A DNA stretch of 64,000 nt from contig NC_092570.1 in the NCBI RefSeq assembly GCF_037975245.1, positions 4,434,001 to 4,498,000 of the forward strand, given 5' to 3'. Shown here piece after piece: positions 23,801-33,700 of this stretch. A program made the position numbers and the translations under genes. Within the stretch, counting starts at the first letter, position 1, and each line of letters opens with the position of its first letter. This DNA is from Apostichopus japonicus (lineage: Eukaryota > Echinodermata > Holothuroidea > Aspidochirotida > Stichopodidae). A model generated the notes under the pieces. That model was not told where the DNA came from. It was given only the letters and a program-made list of their open reading frames with translations, and did not search any database.

Positions 23801-25698
23801 CATAAAATATCATATCAGATCATAACATATCATATCATATCATAACATATCATATCATATCATATCATATTAGGTCATAACATATCATATCAGATCATAA
23901 CATATCATATCATATCCGATCATAACATATCATATCATATCATATCAGATCATAACATATCATATCATATCAGATCATAACATATCATAACATATCATAA
24001 AAGATCATAACATATCATAACTCGTCATATCAGATCATAACATATCATTTCAGATCATGGCATAGTATACCATATCAGTTCATAACATAGCATGTTATGT
24101 TATATTATATTAGAGCACTATATCAAGTATGTCTCAGATTACCTCCTCCTTTAAGCCGTTTTTGTCCGATTTATTCTGTTACGTTGCATGTCTTTTCTAT
24201 TTTAGATTCCTGTTGTGGTGGCCAGTCTGATACGGGGTCTTTAAATACAAAAACACCAGAACTCAGAGAAAATTCCCAAAACACCACAGCGCCAGAACCC
24301 AGTGAACGTTCTCCAAACACCACAACACCAGACGTTGGTGTTGTCTTCATTAGATGGGGTAGGATGACTTGTCCGTCGACGTCAAATCTAGTTTACACCG
24401 GTAGGTGCAGCCGACCCCTTTAACTTTAATATTATTGCGTATTAGAGTGATCTATGTAACGTCCACCACATACTATGTATCCTGGAAAGGTTGCAAATTT
24501 AGTTCGATGCTTCAAGGAAATATCATTTTTTTTATCTCAAAGAACAGTACAGAGCAGATAAAGCTAACACTTTTTTTCAAGTGAATTTCAAGTATAAGCC
24601 ACTTGTGCTAGGTAAAAAAGATCTGAAAACTTTTGGCGGTAGAATCTATCTCAGGATGACGTAAATCGTCCTTGAAATTTCCAAGCAATCAAAAAAAGAA
24701 AAAGAAGAGAGGCGGGCCCTAACATCCATAGATAGTCAAATGATTGAGATAAGAGTAGATTATACCATATAGCCTATCCTGCGTCCAATAGTATTTACTT
24801 ATAACATGTAGGTTTGTGTATTATGTGCTGTTGCAGTTATGCGAAAAGTTAACTCGTTGCTAAGCGACCGCCTGAACAAAACGTCAATACATTATATCTC
24901 ACTTGCGTTGTCGTTTCTAGAATCAATCACTGACCTTTTCTTCATTTTTATTACAAATCTCCAATATTATTATTATGTAAGATTGGTGAAGCATATGGAG
25001 GTGTTCCTTATATATGGCTTACATATTTCAAGATGCTATATCCTTAACAGTATAACTTAGGTTATGGTATATCGTAAGGGTTGGGAAGCCAACAGATGTT
25101 TAGTTGCAATCCATATCATCCAAATAGATAGATGGATATTAAAATCAAAATTGGTGATCAAAGGCTAAACATTCACTTTCAGGAAATTAAAACACAACGT
25201 ATCCGTTTTGTTTGATCTCATTAAGGGTTCTCAGCAGGGAGCCACTATAGCAACCAAGGAGGTTCCACAGAAATGTTTTGTTTCCCAAATACACCACACT
25301 ACTCTTATACGATGGGTGGTAGGCAGGACTCCCGATCGACACTTTCAAAAGTCGTATACCAAACGGGTGCATTCCAACGAGGACCATCGAGGGTACGCAA
25401 CCGTGGAATGCCTTGTAGTGTTTGCATGGCACCTCGCAGAACTACCAAACTCATGATACCAGCTACAAATGCGTGTCCCTCCTCAGACTGGACTCTCGAG
25501 TACTCGGGCTACTTACAAAGTGCTAAAAAATCATGGCAACGCTTTCAAACGATCTGCCTCGACGAATCCCCGGAGGCGATTCCAGAAACTAGTAGTGACA
25601 TTAACGGAGCTCGTTTACTTTATACAGAATTCAGATGTGGCGATTGTGGTGGCTATACCGATGGATATGAATTAACATGTGCTGTATGTACCATTTAA
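17835..25698 (+). CDS. Spongin short-chain collagen / short-chain collagen C4-like protein, gene A
   Basis: Five coding exons: 17835-17987, 21118-21319, 23065-23244, 24206-24400 and 25226-25698. The phases join to a 400-residue frame. Exon 1 gives a signal peptide ([18 protein letters not shown]...). Exon 2 ends in a region with a furin-like VRSRRE site. Exon 3 encodes CYLCPAG and then 17 unbroken Gly-X-Y triplets. Exon 4 gives a Cys-Cys pair, a Thr/Asn-rich stalk with NTT sequons, and the start of the C-terminal domain ([13 protein letters not shown]). Exon 5 completes that domain with [32 protein letters not shown] and ELTCAVC. That pattern marks the spongin short-chain collagen family, whose C-terminal domain is homologous to the type IV collagen NC1. 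The product should be a secreted, trimeric extracellular-matrix protein. The donor after exon 1 (GTTCGT) is weak. The gene is a tandem paralogue of the one at 28398. Confidence 0.88.
18168..18355 (-). repeat. tRNA-derived SINE, minus orientation
   Basis: On the minus strand this carries a tRNA-like block with an A-box region (GCCTATAGTGGTTAGGGTG) and a B box (GGTTCGAATCC). It is preceded by a leader containing GGTTTCGAACCTCTGGACAT. The same leader plus tRNA-like block recurs in plus orientation at 27040-27290. It is placed in SSCC-A intron 1, next to the LINE fragment. Confidence 0.75.
18301..19335 (+). pseudogene. Decayed non-LTR retrotransposon (LINE) endonuclease region
   Basis: Three motifs of the APE-type endonuclease appear in order but in different frames. 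[11 protein letters not shown]...FIQESKL (from 18605) is the N-terminal N and E motifs. GDLNVHH (about 19016-19036) matches the classic GDxNAHH motif. FSDHHIVPI (about 19246-19272) matches the SDH motif. Frameshifts and stops separate them, so the element is dead. A preceding frame (18301-18558) may be the end of an ORF1-type protein, but that is not certain. No reverse transcriptase remains downstream. The segment sits in SSCC-A intron 1 and ends close to a hAT-like MITE. Confidence 0.7.
19399..19615 (+). mobile_element. hAT-like MITE, CAGGCGCGTAGCCA ends (copy 1)
   Basis: This is bounded by CAGGCGCGTAGCCA and its inverted complement GGCTACGCGCCTG. It is a shortened relative of 22487-22778: the two share the TTGAGCATA...CAACTTACAAGGCCTGGGAAGTGCCATTTCC interior. 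It lacks the GCGCCA hairpin core. Homopolymeric C flanks prevent reading a target duplication. Confidence 0.8.
19925..20140 (+). repeat. tRNA-derived SINE, plus orientation
   Basis: The tRNA-like block starts at about 20020 (GTCCATGGCCTAGTTGGTTA) and is followed by AGCGGGAGGCCCGGG and a degraded B box (GGTTAGAATACC). The leader contains GGTTTCGAACCTCTAGAC. The tail TTTTCACTGTTCTGGATTTT matches the copies at 26856 and 27240. Confidence 0.75.
20215..20430 (+). repeat. tRNA-derived SINE, plus orientation
   Basis: The tRNA-like block at 20340-20412 has TAGCCTAGTTGGTTGGGTG, a CCGC/GCGG anticodon-type stem, and GGTTCGAATCCCG. Its leader (20270-20320) recurs inverted at 25880-25935. It lacks paired acceptor stems, so it is a retroposon and not a working tRNA gene. 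Confidence 0.75.
20527..20821 (-). mobile_element. hAT-like MITE with 8-bp target duplication (copy 2)
   Basis: The inverted ends are CAGGCGCGTAGCCA and TGGCTACGCGCCTG. They are flanked by a perfect 8-bp duplication GTTCCTGT (20519-20526 and 20822-20829). The interior is in opposite orientation to copies 1 and 3. It carries part of the shared core (CTATCTAAGCGTAGCGCCACC, then AAATGGCACTTCCCAGGCCTT). An 8-bp duplication with CAGG ends is the hAT superfamily signature. It is non-coding. Confidence 0.9.
22030..22480. other. Intronic sequence of unknown type, richer in GC
   Basis: This stretch of SSCC-A intron 2 is visibly less AT-rich than its surroundings. It has no long frame and no recognised repeat signature. 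It ends exactly at a hAT-like insertion. The preceding part (21640-21930) contains GTTGACCTTTGACCTCTGAC-type repeats. I cannot identify it. Confidence 0.3.
22487..22778 (+). mobile_element. hAT-like MITE with 8-bp target duplication (copy 3)
   Basis: This starts CAGGCGCGTAGCTA and ends TGGCTACGCGCCTG. It is flanked by a perfect 8-bp duplication CTGACAAT (22479-22486 and 22779-22786). The interior holds the family core in reverse complement (TTGTACGCTTCGCGCC...GGTGGCGCTACGCTTAGATAG). Next to the left end lie G- and C-runs. It is in SSCC-A intron 2 and is non-coding. Confidence 0.92.
23330..24090 (+). repeat. Minisatellite built on an ACATATCATATCAGATCATA unit
   Basis: About 740 bp of tandem, degenerate copies of a 20-bp unit, itself two related 10-mers (ACATATCATA and TCAGATCATA). 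Homogeneity is highest at 23440-23530. Inside it a higher-order block including CATAACATAAAATAACATATCAG is duplicated (23641-23720 versus 23753-23840). It fills most of SSCC-A intron 3, between the collagen exon and the stalk exon. Confidence 0.93.
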
Positions 25699-25715
25699 TA
25701 TATAATATCTATAAT

Positions 25716-25740
25716 ATGATATAATAAATAAATGTGTAAC
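25716..25740 (+). promoter_or_regulatory. Candidate polyadenylation signals of SSCC-A
   Basis: AATAAA occurs at 25723-25728 and again, overlapping, at 25727-25732, within 35 bp of the stop codon. Another lies near 25773. The 3' UTR could therefore be very short. Confidence 0.4.
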
Positions 25741-26714
25741 AACTGGTATGGCGGGCAGATAAATGTTACATTAATAAATATCAACATACCAGAAAAAGTC
25801 CACTCCACGAACAGTTTCGTCCTTGTGGGACTCATCAGTTGCAGGTAGAAGTTCGTACCACTCCACCACTGTGATTCTATATTGGTGTGTGAAAGCGTAT
25901 AAACTGGTTTTGTATAACTGTCGACGAGGGTGTATATATATATATATTTGCTTTGTTACGCATTTAAATCACCCATATTCATATGTTTTTAGTTCGGTTC
26001 GTTTGAATGAGCCAGCATCTTTATATATCTAGCCTTAATAATCCTAAAAATGACAAAATATGGCTTGCTAGCAAATAGAGGATTGTATACTTGATTTAAC
26101 TTCACTGTATAATTTGACAGGAGTCATATCTTTTGCAAGCTTGACGAGGAGTTACAAAAATATTACATATCTGGTCTCTCAGATGCTTAATAAATCAATT
26201 ATAACCAGTCTTTCCATTTTTTCTCCTTTTTCCCCTGTCATTTCTCATATTACCTACAGTTTTGTAGGCTAGGGGTAAATTAAAGGAATTCTAGATAGAA
26301 ATTTAGTGTATCCACACACAAAAAAAGATAATCCTTTTTATATGTTTTGTTTTTTAAACCTGCAACTGAAGAAAGATAAAATGGTCCAATGCACACACAT
26401 GAAAGAAGCGAAAAGTAGCAGGGTAAAAGGACTTACAACAAATCGAATTTAGAGTTTAAACCATAAGGGGATAAGGTGCCAAGTCGGAAAATTAGTCTAT
26501 TTTCGGATTTAAGACGATCGATATCAGTGCCTCTGGAAGACAGAGCACACGTAACTGAAAAGTCAGTGATCTTACAGGGGGAGGGGGGATTGAAGTGAGG
26601 GGCGACAGGGTAACCAGGTTACTACCCGAAACGTCGTGTTTCTTTTCTTTATCATTAGCACTAGCAGACTTTACTATTTTTCTACTAGAATTCTCAGTGC
26701 TACGCAGAACATTG

Positions 26715-26955
<241 letters not shown>

Positions 26956-27039
26956 GAGTCTGTTCAAAGTATCTCTTTCGAGATCCGGCTTTAGGAATCA
27001 CAAATGATTTTCGAGTTGGATAGCATCATGTTTGATCTC

Positions 27040-27277
27040 TAGAGTAGGGCAAAATATGTCACCAAAAACAGAACTAGTATTGTTCGATATAGGTGACAAA
27101 CGCCTACAGTGGAATTACGATCTTCCTTACCGGTTTCGAACCTCTGGACATACAATCAGCGTCCATAGCCTAGTGGTTAGGGTGTCCGCGTACAGAGCGG
27201 GAGGCCCGTGGTTCGAATCCCGGTGGAGGCTGAAAGTTTTTTCACTGTTCTTGATTTTCCAACTCATTACGATTTTC

Positions 27278-27316
<39 letters not shown>
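27040..27316 (+). repeat. tRNA-derived SINE, most complete copy, with (TA)n tail
   Basis: The leader (27047-27160) is shared in inverted form with 18250-18355. The tRNA-like block is 27161-27231 (TAGCCTAGTGGTTAGGGTG, CCGC/GCGG stem, GGTTCGAATCCCGG). The tail of about 50 bp ends in (TA)n. A, B box and tail order identify a Pol III SINE. Confidence 0.82.
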
Positions 27317-27319
<3 letters not shown>

Positions 27320-28397
27320 AATGGAAAACATTTAAAGCAAACCAAAAATACATGTACACGTTGTCAATAAAGTCGTTAGGTTTGATCTGTATATGACGTC
27401 ATCGTTAACTGTCATTCGATTGGCTCTCCCTTCTCTCCCATCCCTCCACCTCTCCTTCTCCTTCTCCTTCCTACTTCTCCTTCTTCTCATCCTCCTTCTC
27501 CTTCTTCTCCAACTTCTCCTTCTTTCTTCAAGCAATATATCAAGACTGAAACTCAAGTTATATTACGTCACATTCTGACGGTATTGTTATTAAATTTTTC
27601 CGTTTTGCCAAGTTTTTTACTAAACAGGATGATTAGCCAGGTTGACAACAGCAGCTTTCTGTTGAGATCTGTTGAAATGTTAAGTATACGGTTAAAAAAA
27701 AAATAACTGAATTCGGCATAATTTGTTATTGTAATATTCCACCGAAAACTTCAGGACCACCGTAAAACAAATCTAGCAAAAATCATGGTATGGAAGTTTG
27801 TAAGAGCCATAATAAATACGGTGAACACTTTTCACAGATGTTACATGTCCTCTTTTCTCAAGACCAATGACCTAAAACTTGTTATTCCTTACAAGTTCGG
27901 GTTTTTTTTAAGTGGAATATTTCCGTCATTGGTAAAACAATTGCTAATTAACCGGGTAATATTTAATCGTATCTGCCTGAATAATGGGTTTTTATTACAG
28001 ACAAAATGAGAGATCCCTTTGTCTTTTCTTTGTTTTCATTGAAAATGAAAATGGATCACAGTTAAAACAGCTCACTTAGGATAAGATCAAATGAAAACAT
28101 GGTATAAACCATTTTAAACTTTGTTATTTTAGAAGGTATTAGGATGCTATTCAGCTATCAAATGGGTCGTTCCCAGCAGTGATTCCAGGATGTTTGTATT
28201 GGATTACATTACACAATGATAGCGGTACCGACTGGTTAGCGGTGTTAAAATTCAATAATGATCCCGTTTAATACTTTTTTTTAATCCAAGTTTCGCGAAG
28301 GGTCTTATATTCCCTTTTCAGTAATATCTTTACAGAATCGTTGTTATTTTGAACAAAAACAAAAAACAAACAAAAAATCCGCGAATCTAAGCCAAAT

Positions 28398-30636
28398 ATG
28401 GCGAAACTGAGATTCTTTGTTCTTTGTGGTTTAATTTGGATGACGGTTTGTGTCGATCAAGAATCTTTACCGAACGAAACAGTAGATATAGAGCAATGGG
28501 GAACTAGCAAAGCGGAGGATCTTCATCTACGGAAAATTATCGAAACTAACCAGGTTTGTTAATTATTGGTGTTCATTGTTAACTTTGTGTTTTGGCTTCT
28601 TTGTTTAGGATTAAAGGAAATAATCCTGTTTTCAGTTTACAGTTATAGGCATATATGATGTCATTGAAACTTATCGAACGATTTTAGTATGATGTGGAAT
28701 GTTTAAGAGGACATTATCAATCTTGATTGCAATAGCATTTTAACATTTTGAAAACAAATTTGACGCTTCAATCATTAATTGTTTATTGATTGAAGTGGCT
28801 GGACAACTTAGTCTAGCACACAACTCAGTAGGTTATATCGTCGATGTAACACAAAACTTAATAAAAAACATTAGACTTTATATATGAGCCTCAAATATCG
28901 AATTTGTGAAGGATAAATGACGTTGGCTGTCATATGGGTGCTTATTTGATTATTGCAATTAAAAGAACTTATATAAATATATTAAATTATTAATATATAT
29001 TAATAGCATTAATGCATGGACCGTGGTGGCGACTTCATCGTCTATTACTATTACTATTATACTATTTATCTATCAAAAAGTTACTTTAACAGATTAAGCA
29101 ATTTATCACAAAGTAGCGATGCGAATATTTCAAGTGCAGCAGATCCCTCGTTCTGTACATGTCTTACCATAGGCGTACGGGACCATTTCAGTTTGGGGGG
29201 GCAGAACTTTTTGTGCCCGAAAGTTCCCGTGACACTATCTAAGCGGAGCGCCACCATCGGTTGGCGCGTAGCGTACAAGAAAATTTTTGGCACACAATGC
29301 CTCTCAGATTGCCGGAAACGGCACTTCTGAGGCTTTGCAAGTTGCATCTAAACATTCTTTATTTTATAATCTCACGCTTTAGAAATTTACACTTCCCAAA
29401 AAATTTGGTAAATTAGAAGAAGAAAAAATGGTAACATCACTTTGAAGGGGAAAAATGGGACAGTATAATTTTTAAGCTCCTATTTAGTTACCTTATTTAT
29501 TATTTTAACACAGTACTCAGCTACCTCCAGAAAAACATACATTGTTCAACGACACGTAGGCGGGATAATGTCGCTGTGTCGGGTGAGACTGCAATTTGTC
29601 TCACAAAAAAGTATAAAATATAACAAAGAATATGATAAACCTGTACTTCTAGGCTTGTAGGCACCCCCCCCCCACCGTCCATGAACAAGAATACGTTTCT
29701 TATATACACTCATGTTGGGGATGTCCAGGTCATGGGCGGCGGAAGCACTTTTAATCTTGGGGGGGGGGCACCGACATCAAAGGGCACTTTGCAGATATTC
29801 GATTGGACTGATGCAGCCTTATATTTAGTACCCCTTATAACTCTTATTGTATTATCTTATTTGTGTAAACACATCACTCCATCAACGCCCCCCCCCCCCC
29901 CCCAAAGGAAAATATGCATACTAGCACTGCAATATCCAATGCGCAAATTGGGAAACAAAGAACAAGTTTTCTTTTGAGACAAAATGAGGTAAAATCATGC
30001 TAGTTGCTAATGTAGGAATCTTCCGAATTAGAGTTTTTTTCTTGTTAATATCTAAACAAATCTTTTCCATTCGAAATAGCTTTGAGTTTGACCCACAGAA
30101 ATTCATTAAAAGTCACGAGCTTAGCCAGGACTTGCAAAGTTGTATGCACGACTATCTGAGCGGAGCGCCACCATTGGTTGGCGCGGAGCGTACTAGAAAA
30201 TTTTTGGTTTTACAAAGCCCTCAGATGGCCGGAAACGGCCCTTCCCGAGTGTTCATTCTGGTTCCCTGGCCTCTTGCTAACTTGAGGCACCTCAATTTTT
30301 ATGTAGACAAAAGGCACATTTTTAACCTGAGGAAAAGTGCGGGGCACGTTCCCCCTGTGCCCCCCGGTTCCGCCGCCCATGGTCCAGGTATACAATTGAC
30401 TAGTTAGAAAAAAAATTGATTTCAAAAAGCGTGGTAGCCCAGATGAACTGCGCTTACGGTGGTGTTACACGAAAATATTCGGGCATCATGATGCTAAATA
30501 AAGAAAATCATGGAATTGTCGGGCAAAAATTTGAAAAAGATTCGGGCAAGCTACTGCATATTTATATATATATATATATTTCCAGAGGACAAGAAATTCG
30601 GGCAAAAGTCCTTAACAATTCGGGCAGCCTAAGAGG

Positions 30637-30702
<66 letters not shown>

Positions 30703-30717
30703 TATATATTTTCTGCT

Positions 30718-30755
<38 letters not shown>

Positions 30756-33700
30756 TATATATTTTCTCCTCTTAGGCTGCCCGAATTTTTCAGGACTTTT
30801 GCCCGAATTTCTTGTCCTCTGGAAATATATATATTTATATATATATATATATATAAATTTGGGGGGGCAGTCTGCCCCCCTGCCCCCCCCCCGCCTCGTA
30901 CGCCTATGTGTCTTACGACATGCCAGCGAAAATCAGGAAAAAGGGTTTGCCCCCGTCGAACGGAGGATTTGTTTTACTCTGGCAAATGCATTGTTTCATA
31001 GCCAATAGTAAAATGGTGTACAACTAGCACCAGGGGCGGGATTTGAGTTGTGAAAGTGGGGGGGGGGGGCAAACCTGCCAGCAAGACTATCTAAGCGGAG
31101 CGCCACCATCGGTTGGCGCGGAGCGTACAAGAAATTTTTGGGCTTTACAAACCCTCCAGATGGCCGGAAATGGCACTTCCCGAGTGCTCTAAGCTGCATG
31201 TACCCATCCTTGAAATATGGATCTCATGTCTGCAATTGTATCTAGATAGTTAATTATCGTTTAAAAATTTGAAGAGGATTGATAGTAGAACATATGGTCA
31301 GATGGTGATGTACAACTTTTGTTATACGTCACTATCTAAGCGGAGCGCCATCATCAGTTGGCAAGGATCGTCGAAATTTTTGATGAAAGGAACCCTTAGA
31401 TCGGTAAAATTAACACCCATATAGGCTTTAAATTGCATCTAAACAATTAATGAACGTGTGTAAAGTTAGGGAGGACAGATAGAAGAACTTATATGGTGAT
31501 GCACAACTGAGGCTTATACGTCACTATTTAGACGGTGCACCACCATCAGTTGGCGCGGCGTGTCGAAATTTAAGCAAAAAGGAAATCCTAGATCAGCAAA
31601 TATGACACCTCTGGTAACAATAAATCGCATCTCGACAGTTCTTTCCCCCTAAAAATATTAGTATATTGTGCATTGGACCGATCAAGAATATGTTCAGCAC
31701 CCACTTCGAAATTCTCCCCGCGGTCCCCACTTCTTGGAGAACTTGGCAAATATTAGGGGCTGAACATACCTTTACCCCCCACACTTTTTTATGGGGGATA
31801 AGCCCCTCAAGTCTACCGGTTCCGTCGCCATTGAAGTCGAGGCGGGGTGACTGTTTGGATTTTACAATGTGACTAGGTGTATCATGGAGCAATATATTTA
31901 CGGGTCATTTCATAGTACTGGCTGAGATTTGAAAATGAAATTATTACCTGGCAGTACCAGCATTATGTTTGAACTATTGCCATATTATCAGGCAACATAG
32001 AAATTCATAATAAATACTTGAATGTTACTTACTGTTCATGAAGGGCTAGACCACTGGGGGTGGGGTGGGGTGTGTGTCATGTGTCAGTGTATTGAACTTA
32101 ATTATTGATATACCCAATATGCAATTCTGGCTTTTGTAAATCGTTTCTCTGGATTTAGTTATTCAACGCATTCAGTAGAGCAGCAACGTTGAAAATCAAT
32201 TCCTGAAGCTAGCACTGTAGCACATGCCGCGGATTCATCACATGCAGAATTGAATCGCTAGTGTGTTAGCTCCAGGATTCGTGCAGGAACCTGTGCTGCG
32301 AACCATGTGCTAGCTCCAGCTCCAGTTATTCATGCTACATGTTACGATGTTAAACACAAATTCGACTAAGATTCGAAACAAATAGGCCTATTTGATAGGG
32401 AATAATTTCGATTAGGGTTGTGCACATTTGTCTACAAAAACGACAAAAAAAGTAAATTAAGGTTTGGGAAAAAGTGGGGGGCAAATGCCCCCTCTTGCCC
32501 CCCCCCCCCGTAATCCCGCCCATGACTAGCACCATCGTGAACCAACGGAAAGTTGCTCGCACATAACGCACACTACGATTACACAGTAGGCCCCAGGGGT
32601 ACGCAGAACTGAGATCCGGATTGGAATTTCGGACACCTGAGAACTTTGCGGTAACAGTTTCCAGATCCGTATCCTGTTTATAGCTAAGGATGAGAATGCC
32701 ACATTAAAGGAATGAATCTGTTGTCGCTGGTATAGAGGGCGGCATTGATTTTATTTTTAGCTCGGAGAATACGTTGAGACAAGATTAGCTGAGAGAATAC
32801 CTTTAATCGAACATTCCAGTAAATAAACATATTAAAAAGGTCAATATCTTGAAACAGTAAGAGCTACTATATAGAATTACCGTTTTCTACGTATCCTAAC
32901 ATTTGGGCCATCTGGAATCCCAGTTTCCATTATTCAAATACGTAATACATAAGAAGATAGGTCATTCCATCAATTATGCGATACTTTGTGATCCATGCAG
33001 GTAACATAGTATATATCTAGTACGTAATAGACAGTCCCTGTGCCTTCCATCGAGGTCCCTCAAACCCTTGTGGGAATATCGCCCCATGGTAGCCACCTAC
33101 ACCATAATCACCCGATTCACACAGATAATTACAGTAACTTCTGTAAATCTTAAAGTTTTGTACCAAAGTAATAAACTGGATCGTGCTATAAACCGGTAGC
33201 ATGTGCAATTAGAAATTTATGGTAAGAATTGAAAATATGAGTAATTCCAAAGCATCCCAACAACTGGAATTCTTGGAATTACACATATGTTATATTACTC
33301 TAATCCTAATAGCACATGCTACCGGTTAATGGCGAGTTAACAGATTTGTCAGCACGATCCAGTTTTTACTGTGGTATTGTTTTCAGATTGTTTTCAGTGG
33401 TTACTTAAATCTCTGTGTGAATCGGCTGCCATAAAATCCTTACTCGGTCACAGAGATCTTATTACTATCTTAGGACGCTTATATAACAATCGTTCAGGAC
33501 AAAGGTGAAAGCAACCTATAGCCTATATTCTTTCGTAACGTATCCTAGTTTACACGGTTATGCTTCATTCACCATTCAACTTCCTTCAGCATTTTTAGCA
33601 TATATAGACCTATATTCAACCCGCGCAATGCACAGCTATAAGAAGGGTAGGTGACTCGGGGTCACGTGTCCCCCTCCTCCACTGCGAAAACGATGATCTC

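Larger units (their letters stand above)
29168..30908. mobile_element. hAT-like element with CATAGGCGTACG ends, hosting a nested element
   Basis: The ends are CATAGGCGTACG and CGTACGCCTATG. They are flanked by a perfect 8-bp duplication TGTCTTAC (29160-29167 and 30909-30916). The interior has one copy of the shared core (from 29229), a complete nested element (29731-30381), and a large foldback (30580-30824). Without the nested insertion the element is about 1.08 kb. There is no transposase frame. Confidence 0.9.

Noticed and set aside
23330..24090. CRISPR-like array
   Set aside because: The units are contiguous and degenerate with no unique spacers, and the context is an intron of an animal gene; it is a minisatellite.
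27332..27556. Arg-rich 74-codon frame opposite the CTTCTC tract
   Set aside because: It is a by-product of a pyrimidine-rich simple repeat.
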